Program-made: the position numbers and the translations under genes
Shown here: positions 46,905 through 60,761 of the stretch, one piece after another
Position numbering within the stretch: position 1 is the stretch's first letter
Layout: the number at the start of each line of letters is the position of its first letter
The notes under the pieces: generated by a model
Seen by the model: the letters and a program-made list of their open reading frames with translations, nothing else
The model's database searches: none
Told to the model about the DNA's origin: nothing
Source: Trochalopteron elliotii
Lineage: Eukaryota > Chordata > Aves > Passeriformes > Leiothrichidae
NCBI GenBank assembly: GCA_024734555.1
Contig: JANPWX010000251.1
Location: 294,109-358,108 of the forward strand
Reading direction: 5' to 3'
DNA: 64,000 nt

Positions 46905-49635
46905 CAAAGAAACCAATTCCCTCTGCATGTTGTTTATAGGCACTTATATTTATGTATGTACACAAATTTTATCTTCTGTAAACATTAAAAATAGCTTTGC
47001 CTTTATCTTTGCTTGTCCGCAGCATCCATACATAAATATAGCACATCTCCTAAAATTTGTTTTGCATCCACAATGAGCCTCTAATTAATTCTCCATATAA
47101 TTCCATAACATTTATTATTAATACGTATTAAAACAATTTAAAAAAAAAAAAAAGAGCCATTCTCAGCATTATGACTCTGACCCAGCATGTCTAGGATGAA
47201 AGAATAAACTGAGATGATAAATATATTTTTTGTTTTCTTGAGATAAAGATGAAACAAAGCTAAATGAAATGAAACAAATTGTCACCAGGCTGCACTTTCA
47301 ATAGACAGATCACTTTTCTGTTCATGTGATTTTTTGTTTAGTGGTATAGGCGTGACTGTGCTGATAGTGTAAAAAATACTTGCTCACTTTTGAGAGTAGT
47401 GTGACCAGGTTTTTAAAAAATAGATATCTGCATATATTCATAGGCCCTTTGGATAGAAAGTACTTGCAAGTTTAACCCCTGGTAGTTTCATGGCCCTCCC
47501 TCTTTGGCAGTGCAGAGGGAACCAGCCAGGCCTGCTGCCAGGCCTGGGAGAGGGAGCCTGGTGAGGTCTGTGTGTGAAAAGTTCATGATAAAAGCACAGA
47601 CAGGGAAGAGGCAGAAGATCTGTTCTGTTTTCCTCCCCAGAAATCTGCTGGAAGTCTGTGGTGTGCAATGCTGGGAGCAACTGTGTGAATTTTTGTGTCT
47701 CTGTAGGTCTTCAATGAGTGAAAAGGGTGTGGAGCTCTGCAGCTTCTGCCCAGTGCTTCTGCTCAGCCATCGTGGGAGTTGCTGCTTCCTCAGAGTTCCC
47801 TCCTGAGAAGGTACTGTAGCCACTCTGGACAGGATTATATATGATATATTCTATCAGTCACTGCTAAAACCCAGCTCCTTCTAGGATAAAAAGGAGTAGC
47901 TGTGAACTGCAAGAACATGTAATAACCTGTGTCTTGACCCTTTTCCTTCTATGGTACTTGCAAGGCAATTCAATGCAAAAAGTAGCAATGAAGTGCAAAA
48001 AGATAAAGTGATGGTTTACCTTGAACGTTCTGGTCCAGTAGAAGCTGGAAAGTAAACTAGTACTAGCAAGGCCTGATTTAAAAGGTTTTAGTTTGTCTGA
48101 TGCCAAAACAAAGTTCGCTTCTGACTGCCATCTGATGTTAGGGGAGCACATTTTCTGAAGGCTTCACTTCTCACCTAGGCAAATAAATAACGATTCAAAA
48201 TATTTTCTCCATCCAAGACACATCAGATGGGTTTAACTCATTCCAGAAATCTGTCTAGTCACCCTAAAAGGCAGCTTAGCCATTCTGAAAATCTGGCCAT
48301 TTGTGCAGAATGGAGCACAGTGAGAGTGTGTTTACTTGTGCCAAAAAAGCACACGAGGGCCATCCATGCTGGACTGCCAAGGGCTCCTTTTTCCAAGTGG
48401 TGATAATTTGTAATCTGTGCCCTATAACTATCAATGTGGGCTACCATATATCTGATTTGTCCTGAAATGTTGTTTATAAATGGAAAGGAACTTTGCGCTC
48501 TGCCTGTTTGCCCAGGATTTCCTGACATTCAACATGAAATGAAATCGTAGTTTCTGGAATCGTAGTTTTGCTGCAGCTGCTGAATATTCACAGGTATGGG
48601 AGAAGCAGCAGATGTATTGCACTCCCATGGAGGATGTCTCACACTGCACAGGGATCTGAGCCTTTGGATGGTGGAGCACACTTGGATTGCTTGCTGAGTC
48701 ACTCTGCACATGAGATCACGCTGCTGTCTAGAAGCCCTTTCTGTCCAACAATCCATACTGAGAATGGTTCACAGCAGTAGTAAGAGAAAATTTTTAAATG
48801 CTTTGCACGCTTGAACTTCAGACAGTTTCTCATCCTCATTAAAGCTGCTGAGTGGGAGTGCACCAATCCTCTTCTGGCATACGAGTGTTACTCTGACTGA
48901 TACAGATGAGAGGGGTTTGGTGTAGCTTAATAGTTGTGCTTTGAAGAAATGTTTGGCTTATACAGTTAAAAAGAAAAAATTGTTCTGAGTTGTAAAGGCC
49001 TAAAGGGGCATAATCTGCACTATCTGATCCATTCGCCTTATGAGCTACTACATTGAAGCACAAAACAGCCACTTGATTTCTCAAGCACCTGAAGAGGAGG
49101 AGAGGCAGGGGCTGGAGGAGAGGGGAGCAAACAATCCCTGGCCAAAGTTTCACCACAGAAGTTTCATTGTTTTAATTTAGAAATGATCACACACATAAAA
49201 GTTGCCTTTTTTTCCCCCCCCACCCAGCATTTCCATTAGCACATTTAAATCATAGTGGTTGGAAAACTTGGTACAGGTAAAAATATACTTTCCATAAGCT
49301 CTTGGAGAACAGTGAAGGAAGAAAAATAAGTAACAAAACTCTTTTTTCCTGATTCCGCTCTACCCCTCTTCAGCAAAGTCACCTAAAAATGAGGGGATTA
49401 ACTATTACCAGTCAATAGGAGGCACTTTTGAAAGAGGAAGCATTGCTATCCAGATTTGAGGGACATGAAGCGTTTATTGGAACAAAGATATACTCTTTGT
49501 TCACGTTACTTCATTGAATCGTGTATTCTCTTCTAAAAGCATGAAAAGCAATTGAAGAAAATGTTTCATGCCCCTCTTTTTTTTACCACTCATCTTCTGT
49601 CTTCCTGTTTTACCTCCTTTTCTGTGTCCACCTTT

Positions 49636-49702
49636 CTCATTAAATTACTAGCCAATGCTTTGCTAATTAATGCCAGCTTAATTTAATGTTTAATGATGCT
49701 CT
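49636..49702. promoter_or_regulatory. Cluster of TAAT/ATTA homeodomain cores
   Basis: At least six ATTA/TAAT cores occur in about 65 bp, including CTAATTAATG and CATTAAATTAC. TAAT is the core of many homeodomain sites, and clusters are typical of developmental enhancers. They also arise by chance in AT-rich DNA, so this is only a candidate. Confidence 0.25.
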
Positions 49703-50974
49703 GCCTGTGTGGGGAGTTTGATTTCTTTTTGTGATTCTGGCCTGACCACTGAGATTAGCAGCATCTGTACAAAGCTGCAGAGTTCCTTGGGGCACTGAGC
49801 AACACTTTTTTTTTCTTCTTTATTTCCCTTTTTTTTTTCTTTCCACAAAATCAAAGTGACTGGCATGAAGGGTTTGCAGAAAGTATCTCTTCATAAAGTG
49901 ACTGCAAATGCTTTGCAGCTTTTTGAATCAGCTGATATTTACTCACTTTCTTGTAGATTTTTATAGATGATGGAGTTAAGTACAACATTGTTGTAATACA
50001 GCTGCAAACTGATCTGAGAAAACTATTTTTAAGAAAAATGTTGACAATTTTGTCAAATCTTATCTATCAATATTCCATAAGCATTTATATAATTATACCT
50101 GTCACTGGAAAACACTAACAAATATTGCATATGAATGTATTTCAAGCTGTAAGTTGTTTACAGTTTTCAGAGGCTTTTCTTAAGTATTCAAATTTTTTAT
50201 GCCGCTGGCCATCTAGATCACATGATGCTCTTTCTATTCCATTTTGGTTACATAGCTCAGAACAAAGGAGTGGTGACTGACAAGTTTTAAATGTCACTGC
50301 TGAAAGAGTGGGCTTTACCAGACCTGTCCAGAGAAGTTGGGCTCTGGTGAGCTGGTCTCTGAGGCAAACAAGGTAACTGCAAAGCAAATCCACACAGGCT
50401 CATGGTGGCTAAAAAAAGCAGTGGTGCAGGCCTTGCTTGGCCCATAAACATGCACTCAGTGGTGTGTTAGACTTCAGGGTTTGTTGTTTCCAAACATATT
50501 AGTTCTTTAGTGTATTTGTTTTTCTGGTGGGATTGGAAAGGAAGTGTCACTTTTAGATGTGTGATGAACTTGTCCATCATAGTCTTGCTCTTAATGACTT
50601 TATGACTCCTCCTGCAATGCTAATTAAGTTTATCCTCTGGCACCATCCTGCATCATTTGGATGAATACAGAAAATTAAGGAGCATCCTCATAGTTTACCT
50701 GTGAGATTACGCATTGAAGCAGAAAACTTATTTAGAACACAGTTGACTTTTGAGGCTTGTTTTCATTTCAGAGGAAAGACTTGCAACATGATTGTGTCTT
50801 TTTGCATGGTAACATGCAGGAGTAGGATGCAGATTAGATGTTTAAGGGAAGCTAAGAAAATACACGTACTTTCAGACACATATATGCCTCTTATATGACT
50901 TTCATCCATTGCTTCATACAACCACTATTTACATTTGGAGCTAGTGGTTTCTTAAATGCTCAGAGCCCACAATT

Positions 50975-51100
50975 GAGCCCAGATTTCCAAAAGTGCTTGG
51001 CACCCAGCAGTTCTCACTGAGACATTTTTATGGCCAGATAATCAAAATTGCTCAGCATGGTGGAAGCTAGGGAGTTTTGAAAATCTAGCCACTTATTTTA
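50975..51100. mobile_element. Old interspersed repeat with inverted arms
   Basis: CAGATTTCCAAAAGTGCTTGG at the left and GGGAGTTTTGAAAATCTAGCC at the right are related as inverse complements (AGATTTyCAAAA). They flank a middle with CAGCAGTTCTCACTGAGAC. The pattern fits an ancient repeat common in reptiles and birds, possibly DNA-transposon-like. I cannot name the family. See the related fragment at 41030. Confidence 0.4.
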
Positions 51101-52670
51101 ATGCCCAAATGGAGGCTGGGTTCTTCAGGAAAGCTGGTTCATATATTACAGTGCCAGTGACTCTGTATTAATCCTGTAAGTACTTTTTTTTCTCTTATGG
51201 ACATGCAGTCTATCATATATGTGCCCCCTAAAGACTTTCCCACTCATTCTTCCATATAAATTGTAATTACATTAGTTTCATTGAATTTCAGAAGTGTTGG
51301 TACCATACGAATGAAGCAAAAGTTCAAATGAAAATCAGATCCAGTAATTACAGGATTTTTCTGCAAGCATTTTTCTTTTCAGGCTTGACTTGGAAATGAA
51401 ATAAAGACAAGAGACGCCCATTTCTAGGCTAGGAAGCAAACAAAACCAAATTGTAGAGGGTGAGAGTTGCTTAGCTGAGCTGCTTTTTATAAAGCGCTTT
51501 GACAGCTGAAAAGAAAAACATTGAGGTAACTTGTAAAGTGAATAACTTCAGCTATTACATTTGCAATTTTCCGCTCAGTGTTCCCTGTCCTACTGCGCAG
51601 AGAAACTTGGTAGGACATAATACCCCGGCAATAATAGTCCGCTTTGACTCTGCAGACATTAACTAGCTCACCTCACACCCCTTCAAGGTAAGGAAATGGT
51701 GTGATTGCCACCTTGCCTCTGGCACAGCAAACACTCTAGTTAAAGCTGAGGTTTGCCAAGAGAACTGCTGGCTGTGTTGTTCCTCTCTCATTTCTCCTCA
51801 CAGTTGCAGAACCACCTCAGTGCCCCAAGAGATGTACTTTCTCTGCACCTTTCCACACACCTGATCCTTATCAACAAATGTGCTGTTCTGTTTGTGACCA
51901 TAAAGGATTATTATGAATATTTTGTGATGGTTGAGGTATTTCACAGCTGCCCACAAAAGGTTTGTTTTATTCAGGTATTTGTTAAACATGAAGGGCAATT
52001 CCTGTACTTTGTAGAATTTCAATAGTGCAATTAATAACAGTCTCCATGCCTCATAAAGTCATTTGGAAGAAGGCTTAAGGAGGGTCAGAATGTCTCCTGT
52101 GCTCCAGGAGGGGCACCTGGATGCAGAGTCAGCAGAAGCCATGACTGAGACAAAGAAAAGTGGGGGATTTTGTGGGACCTGTGTCATGTGAACCTCCTTG
52201 TTCCTCACACTGGCTGTTAGGAGCTCAGCATCCCTGCAGGAGCTGACCTGGCACCTGGGAGTGTAGAACCCAGCCTCAGTTTCTGAGGGATCCAATCTCT
52301 GTGAGTGAAGGAAAGCATTGCAAGGCTGGGTGTTCCAGGTGAGGACTGGTTCTCTCTCCACCTGCTGCCCAGTGTGGAGGTGTATTTTCAGTAGCAGTAT
52401 TCTCATACCAGAAGAATGCCTTAAATTGGATCCTCTGAGTAAAAACCAGCTTCCAGTTCATTCACCCGCAGGCTTTGTTCTACACAACTCCTGTTGAACA
52501 CCACGGCTCCTCGCTACCTCCCATCTGGAAACTGACCCTTTTTTTGCTAAAGGTTGAGCAGAGCTACCTTTCCAAGGCAAGCCAGGTAATTTTCCCCAGG
52601 CTCCATATACTGTTCCCATGAGCAACACATGAGTTTGAGTCTCATTAAAAATCAGCAGATGGAAGACTGA
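51101..52670. other. Noncoding DNA, mixed composition
   Basis: No exon recognised. 51440-51720 holds about five CpGs and the AAAGCGCTTTGA palindrome and is flagged as possible regulatory DNA. 52060-52420 is GC-richer with a 115-codon minus frame that has no domain; it may be an eroded repeat. Confidence 0.55.
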
Positions 52671-52699
52671 TCTACTGGAATCTTACTGATTCCAGTAGA
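52671..52699. repeat. Perfect 12-bp hairpin, 5-base loop
   Basis: TCTACTGGAATC and GATTCCAGTAGA pair exactly around TTACT. It is the longest perfect inverted repeat I found. It is too short for a microRNA precursor and has no visible transposon ends. Confidence 0.8.
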
Positions 52700-55600
52700 G
52701 ATAGATATGTAAATATGCTTAATATATTGGACTATGGAATGTCTGAATTAACAGTTAGTGAGGTTTTAACCGTCCCCTCAGACCCAATTTTTCTTCCTAT
52801 ATGCATCCTATCCCCCTTAGCTTGGCCACCAACTCTTCCCTTACAGAGCCTGAAATTCACTGTGGAACTTCTGTTTACAGGGTTAACATTTTCCTGGGAA
52901 AATATTGACCTTGGGATCATCCCACTCCTCTCTATTCTTACCCATGAAACATATTTGTCTACTATCCTCTCTCAACTGCTTGTAAACAGTAAACTCAGGG
53001 TACAGGCCAGGGGAGAGGTGGGTTGTTTGCAAACCTATATCAAAAAGGACTTCATTTAGCTAATAGTAATCAATAATGTAAGTAACTGGGAAGACATAGG
53101 TAAGAAGTGGAGTGGATTGTGTGGTGTGGGCTGATGAATTCAAAAGGAATTTGTCTTTTAATTACTTTGCTGCCTTTGAAAATGTGTGCGTAAGTCTTTC
53201 CTTCAGACAAAGGGAACTTAAGCTTTCAGACAAAGAGATCTCTGACTCACTCGAGGCGTTATGACACCAACTGCTTGCAAGTTCATTCTGCTGCTGGATC
53301 TGCTTCCTTAAATGTCTTGTTATTAAATCCTTGCCAAAAATCGTATCTGAGGCTGGCTTAACATGGTGGTAAATGAACTCTTTCATCCACTTTCATCCAG
53401 CAACAAGTGATAGCTTAAAAGAAGGGTGCTGAAAAGGACAAAATAAGTGCTATGTCTGTACACTTATTTTTAATAGCATTACTGGTAGTGGCTGGCACTA
53501 AAATATATTAGAATCCTTTGTGCTGTTTGTTATGAGAGGTCCAGAAAACCAGTATTCATGTCTGCATAATTTGTGACAGCATCTGATGTTCTGAATAACA
53601 GGGATGATAGTAGTCTCCAGGTCTCCATCCCTCCCTCTGTACAAAAAAACCCTAAACCAAACAGTATTGTTTATGTGACAGGTAAACACGCTGATGACTG
53701 GCAATTGCTGTCACTAAAACACCTCAAACAGTGGCTACTTCTTTGTGGTGTCATTAAAAATCCACTGGCAACTGCATGCAGAGTAAATTTACAGCTTGAG
53801 CTTTTGCTCTTGTTCTCTGCCTCCTTTTGCCCTTATAATTTCCACAGGAGAATTACTCACTGTCTTATCTAAGATGTTTAATTCCCTGGTGGGGTAAAGC
53901 ACAGGCAACAGCTCCTGGTGGGAAAAGTAGTACAGTGACATTGGCCAGCTTAATGCATTTATTTCCAGCTCCTCTTGCATTGTTGCCCTGTGTTCTGGCA
54001 TCTTTTCCTACTACTAGAAGAAGATGAAGTTAGGTTACAAGATTGCAGCTGAAGCCCCAAGCTCAGATCTTTCAGTGTATAACTTTCATGTAATTTCAGT
54101 CAAGAATCTGTCTTGTGTATAGTTTCATGCAATGTTCAGCCTGCAAACTGGATGATTTAATTGCCCTGCAGGGTATGCAAACCAAATAAAATTAAGTCCA
54201 CGTGAGCTACTGTCATCTCTTTTGGCTTGACAAGAAAAAGTGATGTTAGTTCTGCATCTGCCTTAGCGTTATTAAATCTTTCAGTACTTTGGGTGTGTCA
54301 TACTTTGGAATTTCATTAAAACCTTATCATTAACTAAAAGGTCATATTGCTGGTCTTGATCATGGTAGAGAAGACCCTGAAAGTGTGTTCACTAAGTATG
54401 GTAATGGCTGAAAAAAGAGAAGATGGATAAACATAGTCCCCATTTGGAATCCAAAAGTACTGCTTGCTCTTCATTTATTTTTCTCTTTGTTTTTAAGATT
54501 CTGTGACTGGCTTTTGAAATCATGCAGTTGTGAAATTACACATCAGTTTTGCAGATTTGGGAAGGGGCAGTTCTAAATTCTCTGAATGCTTAAATTTGAG
54601 TGGACTCAAGCTGGGGAGCTCCTGAGTTATTGATGGAAAGTGCCACATTGACTCAAAGGTTCATTCTAGGAGAAGATTTGTGCTATGGAGAATGTAGATA
54701 TTTCTTGGCATTTGAGGCAGTGTGTGTAAACCAGGCTAGCCATGTCTGTAAGATTGCATCACTGAAGGTTTTCCCTTTCTGCTGGGCATCACTGGGAATG
54801 CCTTGGATTTGGTAATTCACAGAAGAAAAGCCTGTCTTTGCTCTCTGTGCCACGCTGTTTATAAGACCAGAATCAACCCTTGTAAAATGAGTCCTTTGTC
54901 CTGTGGTGCAAACACACCAGGGCCTTCTTCTGCCTCCCTTTCCAAGTAACATCCCAGGCCACACTGCTCTGGCAGAGCCTGCCTAAGCCTTTTGTTTCAG
55001 CAAAATGCACACCTGCCAAAGACAACACGAAGCTTTACCAGCCAGTGTTTCTTCAAACAGTGCTCTTGCCCTCCCACATCCCAGCCAAAGAATGCCTGTG
55101 TGTTGCTGCCAATTTCTGCCAACGGATACAAGCAGTGGGGAATACAGGAACTGCCACTAAGTCTCCAGAAGAACAAGGCTTGACGTATTTTGGCCAAAAA
55201 GAAATCCATAATCCTTAAGAAACAAAGATTGCGTTTCATGGAAATCTGTTTAATGGGAATGGAATGGCAGGGAGATGTAATTCATATTCAATGGGATGTA
55301 TATAAAGTAAGCCAAAACAGTTTCTTAGCAGAAGGCAGGTCTATGATCTTAGTCCCATTAGGATACCTCTGGAATGTTGCCTGTTTCTGCAGTGGAGTTG
55401 CAGTGGATTTTCGTGAGACTGACACCAGCATCTGGCTCACAGGAGCAGCTCATCTGACCTGATCCACTGGTAGCTGAGGCTGCTGTGTACCTCATTGGGA
55501 GCACATCTAGATTTTCAGATAGTGTATTTCCAACCACAGTGTCTTTTCCAAACTCTCTGTTTCTGAGGGTAATCAGCATCTGCTTTAAGGGTATTTAATG

Positions 55601-58600
55601 ACTCTTCAAATGGGAACAGTCCACTGGCAAGGCAACAATATCTTACAAGAAATAACAGATCTGTTGAAGAGTATGAAAGATTTTCTTGTTCTGTAACTTG
55701 GAAATTTCTTCATTGCTCAGGATTCTCTGCGTGGAAATAACATCCGATATAATTGTTACTTTCTCTTTGTTCCCTCAGAGTATGGATTGTGGAGTGTCAC
55801 TTGAGCTTGAGCTTTTTTTCTATTTAAGAATATTCTTTCTGTTACAGTTTCTATATTCAGTAAATGGGGATAAGCAGAACACCCATGATTTAAAACGCTT
55901 GGCGAGGGAATGATAACTATGTGGTTGTTTTATTGTGTCCTACTCATTTGTCAAGCTACTACATAATCCTTAGTGGAAACTCCAAATGAATTTGGCTGAT
56001 TAATTAATAGGTTGGCTCCTTAGCAGGTATGATTTGTTGTTAATGGAGCTATAATAAGGCTATGTTGATTTGTACCGTGGATCCAACTCTTTGAAGCAAA
56101 GAACTATAAAGTATTGAGTATTCTCTGTAGGTGTGCAGAATTAAATACTGTCCATAGGGTGTGTGTGTATACATATGTTAGAATTTATGTTTTTGGGCCC
56201 TAACTTTCTTTGTGGTATGTTATAAAGAGAAAGTCTGGGAAATTCCCTTCTTACCTCACTTCTGAATGTTCAGCAGCTCTTTCTGAGGTTTATATTCTAT
56301 TGTGCTGGGAACAAATTGACCAGGTTTGTCTTTTTTTTTTTTTCTTTTCTTTTTTCCCCCCTAAATGGCTCAAAAATATCACTTTAGGTTTCTCATTGTC
56401 AAGGTTTTATTTCAGCCACCAGAGACAACAGGCAGATTTAGTAACAAAGACATTCAGCCCCTTTGCCCATAATGTTCCTGGGCTTCAGAGTAATTTAAAG
56501 CACTCTGGGTCTACAGTTTAAAAACTTGAATTTAAGGATCTAATACAAAACACATAATAAGCAGAAGGCACAGAACTGTACTACTTTATTTTTCACAGCA
56601 CGATGACCTTGGTTGAGCTTTACATCCTTTATATTGCCCAATGGAAGGTTTAATAAACTGAATGGGAGGGAGACGGTTGTGGTACAGAAGCTCCTGCATG
56701 TTGGATGAGAAGATCCTGTAGTTTTTAACATCTACACAGGGTGTCTACATTTAGGAAGAGTCAACAGCACTCCAATTTTGGAGACCTCCTTGGTGTCCAA
56801 ATTGGTGGAGATCTTAAAAATTATTTTTGTAGCTAAATTGAAAGCAACTTGAACTAGGCTTTGACAGTTACTGGTTTCAATGACCATGGGAAGGGGATAG
56901 GAGATGAAGTAGATGCTCAGCTGTTTGTTCTTAGAAAAGACACTCTGGTGTTGGTATAATCAGCAGAACACTTGGCCTTCCCTTCCCCCTGCATCAGGAC
57001 CACTGTTCCTTTGCACAGCTTTTATATAGAGCACAAGGACCAATAAATAACAACGGAGCCTATAAATAAATACAGCTGTGAGCCGACAAAGGCTTCTGAC
57101 AAATGATATTTATTGAATTTCTCACGTGTGGTCCAGTTTGAATCCAACCGTGGGGCTTGCTATGTTTTTGAAAGTATATTTTGTGCCCAAGTTTGGGATT
57201 GCCCTCTGTTGGACTAAGGAGATCTCTGGCTGAGGAAAGGAATGGGTGAAAACAAGAGGTTTTTTTCAGTGAAGCTAGGCTCAAGGTATTACCTTTAGAC
57301 GAATCAACCCAAGATCTGCTGATTGTTTACATGAGGGAGTCTATGAGTGAAAACAATGTCACTGCAAAGTGCTGGCTCAGATAATACACACCTCCACTCA
57401 ACAATTCTACCTGACGTCATTGTCCTAGAAATGCAGTAATCTATACCTAGATTTAAGTCCATTTTATGGTAGCCTTCAAAAATGGTAGTCAGGTATGTAT
57501 GTAGGTGTGGGGTACTATGGACAAGAGAACAGAAAGCACCAGTCCCAAAGAGCTTGAAGCCTTCCACTTGAGCAGAAGTTCCAGATCTGCTGGGTGCATG
57601 GAGTTCACTGGGTCTCACCCATAGCCACCATGGGAGCTCTAGTCAGGTAAATTGACAAAGCATTAATTACTTCTAAGGAGAGCTAATGAGGCAATAAACC
57701 ACAAGGGTGAAACTCAAATGGTTTATGGTACCATTAGTAGACTGAAATGGAATTATAATTAGAGCAGGGCAAACGATTCATAGTCCACAATTTATCCAAT
57801 GGATTTAGTGCTTGTTTCTGTTCATGAATTATGCACAAGTAGGCATATTTTAGGAATGTATTCATTGTTTTCAATTGCTCAGCAACCACTTTATATGGAG
57901 AGATTTCTGCCAATATGAGTAGCCTTGTACTGTTTGCATCTGGTTTCTCTTTGCTTGGGGGATTTGTGTATATATTTGTGCTCTGTAGTGGGTCACCGAA
58001 ATACTACGGTGTTTCTACTTCCTGGAATGTTATAGAAAAACATGTTAATTGCACTGGGATATGTAGCAGTTACCTAAATTTGCAGGAAAACCCTTTTTTG
58101 ATCTTCAGAGACAAGTTTTTTTGCTTGAGGATCAGTCCTTCTGTAAATAGCTCAGCAGTAGGGCAAGACTTGCTCAATCCCCTAAAATGAATAAAATTTG
58201 TGTGTCCAAATAAAAGTGTGGTTCAGAAATAATGAAACATGCTCAGGAAAGCTTCATTCCACTGCTTAGATCTTAAGTGCAGAATAATTCAAACATTTGT
58301 TGAGTGACAGTCTTATCTTGGGCTTTGAGGTGGTGTGGGGTTGAGCTCATAAAATTCCTCTTGGAGCTCTTCCAGTTTGCATAAAGTACTTGTATAATAT
58401 AAGGGATGATCCTCTGTTGTGGAATATCTTTCCTGTCTGCAATCATTCACTTGGATTTATACAGGGAAACAATGTTGCTGAGAGAGCTCTAATGTTTGGA
58501 AATGACTGTGTGGACTCTCAGATGCTCTTTGTCCTTGTGTGGTGTGTTTGTGTCTCCATCTGGCTGCGCATGTACTGTGTGTCACAGGCTCTATTGGTGA

Positions 58601-60761
58601 CATCCAACTCCCTCACAGACCAAAAAATATGGAGGTACTTAGGAGTGTCCAGTCCACTGTCCAGTGAGATGTTCTGGTGTGTTGGACTCTCAGTCAAAAT
58701 GTCTTGGGGGCCAGTCTGTCTTTCTGTTACACAGCCCTGTTCTCTTCCATGAACAACCTATTCAGAAGAGACAGAAGTTTCTTGGAGTGGGGATGCTCTG
58801 TGCTGCCTGTCTCCATGTTTGTCTTCCTGAATAAATCACACATTCTCCTTTTTCTATGACATGTTTAGTTCCAGATTTCAGAGCTTCAACATATAGCTCT
58901 TGTTTGTTCTTATATTTGTTAATATCTAACCATGAATTATCCATGAATGGGCTAATTAGGCATTAACCATCTATTATACACCAACCAAAGAAACAGAACT
59001 TTCACAGACATCCGTGTACTTAATAACTTCTCTGAATATCCCTGGGCTAGGGATGTCTGCATGTATTAGGGAAGTTCTTGCAAATCCTGGCCTAGAGGGT
59101 AGTTGCAGCATAGCTCAAAAATCAAAACAAGTCATACATGGAACAAATGCCTTGTAGAGAAAAAGGTCAGGATCCCAAATGATTCAAATGGTGAAATATG
59201 GATCAGGAATTTGGTGACAACTTATCCTTTCAGAGAGAACAATATTATTGGAACTGATTTTTAGTTTACATGTAACACTTCGAATTAAGCTCACATAGAA
59301 TGAAATGGAAATAGAAAAACTATCCCTGTCCTGTGAGATTGTTTTGTGAATTCTAATATTGTAACTTTATTAGAACAGAGACAGAGAGACTTTGTAGCAG
59401 CTTGTGTGCATACTCTGGGTACCTGTTGACACTCTTCTGCCATGGTAGGTTTAAGTTTCTGTTAGTGCAGAGATGTTGAAAATCATCAGTGCAGAGGAGA
59501 AATGAACAGAAACTCAAGGGAAGAGTCCTGGAGGTGGCCAACATAGAGATTGAGGCAAATACCACAGAATCAGGATTAGGTGATGCTGATGCCAGAAGTG
59601 CTCAGTAACATCAGCAGTCATTCTCTGGTGTTCTTAAGTGAACTGTGTCAGACTAATTGAGGTGCTGTTGCCTGGCCATAGTGAGCCTGGCTGGTTCTGC
59701 CTGCCTTTTGCTGTCTCTTCAAGAACTCAGCAGCACCTCTACAGTCTGCCTCCCTCCTGAAACATTTTCTCAGGTAGCTGAGACCTGCTGGGCCTCAGAA
59801 TGACATTATAAAATCCAGTCTGTAGTACTGCTCCTGAGGCTTTAAGCTTTCTACTGTCCAGCTCCCCACCAACAGTGTTGTATGGTGTGTCCCCAGTTTG
59901 AACTTTCTGTACCTTACTTTGTTCATGACCCAGCAAAACCCAGCTCCAACTTTGAGTCACTGTACAGTAAAATAACAAAGTTGTCATTTAGATGTTTGAA
60001 TTAAAAAGATTGTGGAGCCTGTTTCTACCAAATTACTTTCCTATCAAATATTAATAAACTTGGCTGGTTGGGGGTTTCTTTCAGAAGAAAAATCCAAGAG
60101 ACATAAATCTATATTAAAGACTAAGTGCCTATCAAATGGAACTTTATGCACATTTGCTGTGGTTTTTGCTTTCTTTTTACTCAAGTGTTACCGAGGAAAG
60201 CCAGCAAACCCCACAAAATTGTTATTTTCTCTCTTCCTTATTTTAGTCCCAAAACTGTAGTTTGAATGCTGCTGTTTTTCATAGCATGGGTTTTTGAGTG
60301 TCTGCCTGAAGCACAGATGACATGATACATGATGAAAGCCAAAGGGTTAACCTTCTAGGGACTCAAGACTAATGGCCCAGTAATGCTCACCCAAGAGGGA
60401 ATTGTTGTGGCTGTTTCAGATCTCCTTTCTAGTCACTTTATAATAATTTGGAGATTTCCACTGGAGCTTAGTTGGTAGTAGGAGCAGCTTTTAATAAGAG
60501 CCAGCAGTGCTTGAGGCTGATGTCTTGTACCTTGGATCAAAACCTTGTTCCTACCTCTCCTTTATCTGCTACTGAAACCTCTTGCTGCAGATCTGTATGT
60601 GGCAGAAAAATCAGAAGATACTCCAATCCCTCTCAGTGGGGCCTTAAATTTTCATTAAAGCTGCCCTTTGCGGCTCTCCTTCTCTGCCATGATTGTTATA
60701 TAGGTACAAGAAAGTGCACACTACTTTTGGGAGCATGCATATATGTGGTACAGAGAGTTTC
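52700..60761. other. Unique noncoding DNA, about 8 kb
   Basis: No exon recognised. A 30-bp T-rich run with a few C lies at about 56329-56358. A CACGTG E-box is at 57123-57128 and a CRE octamer at 57412-57419. Open frames reach 120 codons (58390-58752) without domains. Confidence 0.65.
57412..57419. promoter_or_regulatory. CRE-type octamer
   Basis: TGACGTCA, a full CREB/ATF site, lies about 290 bp from a CACGTG E-box (57123-57128), in a stretch with several CpGs. No transcription start signal is nearby. Confidence 0.25.

Larger units (their letters stand above)
45283..50974. other. Unique AT-rich noncoding DNA
   Basis: No exon recognised. It contains a 22-bp inverted repeat (46883-46904), an A-run at 47139-47153, a GC-richer patch at 47480-47800, a C-run near 49213-49225, T-runs at 49807-49840 and a TAAT-core cluster at 49636-49702. 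Two overlapping minus and plus open frames of 100-111 codons at 47488-47823 have no domain. Confidence 0.6.

Noticed and set aside
52671..52699. MicroRNA precursor
   Set aside because: The stem is only 12 bp; precursors need about 22-30 paired bases, and the flanks do not extend the pairing.
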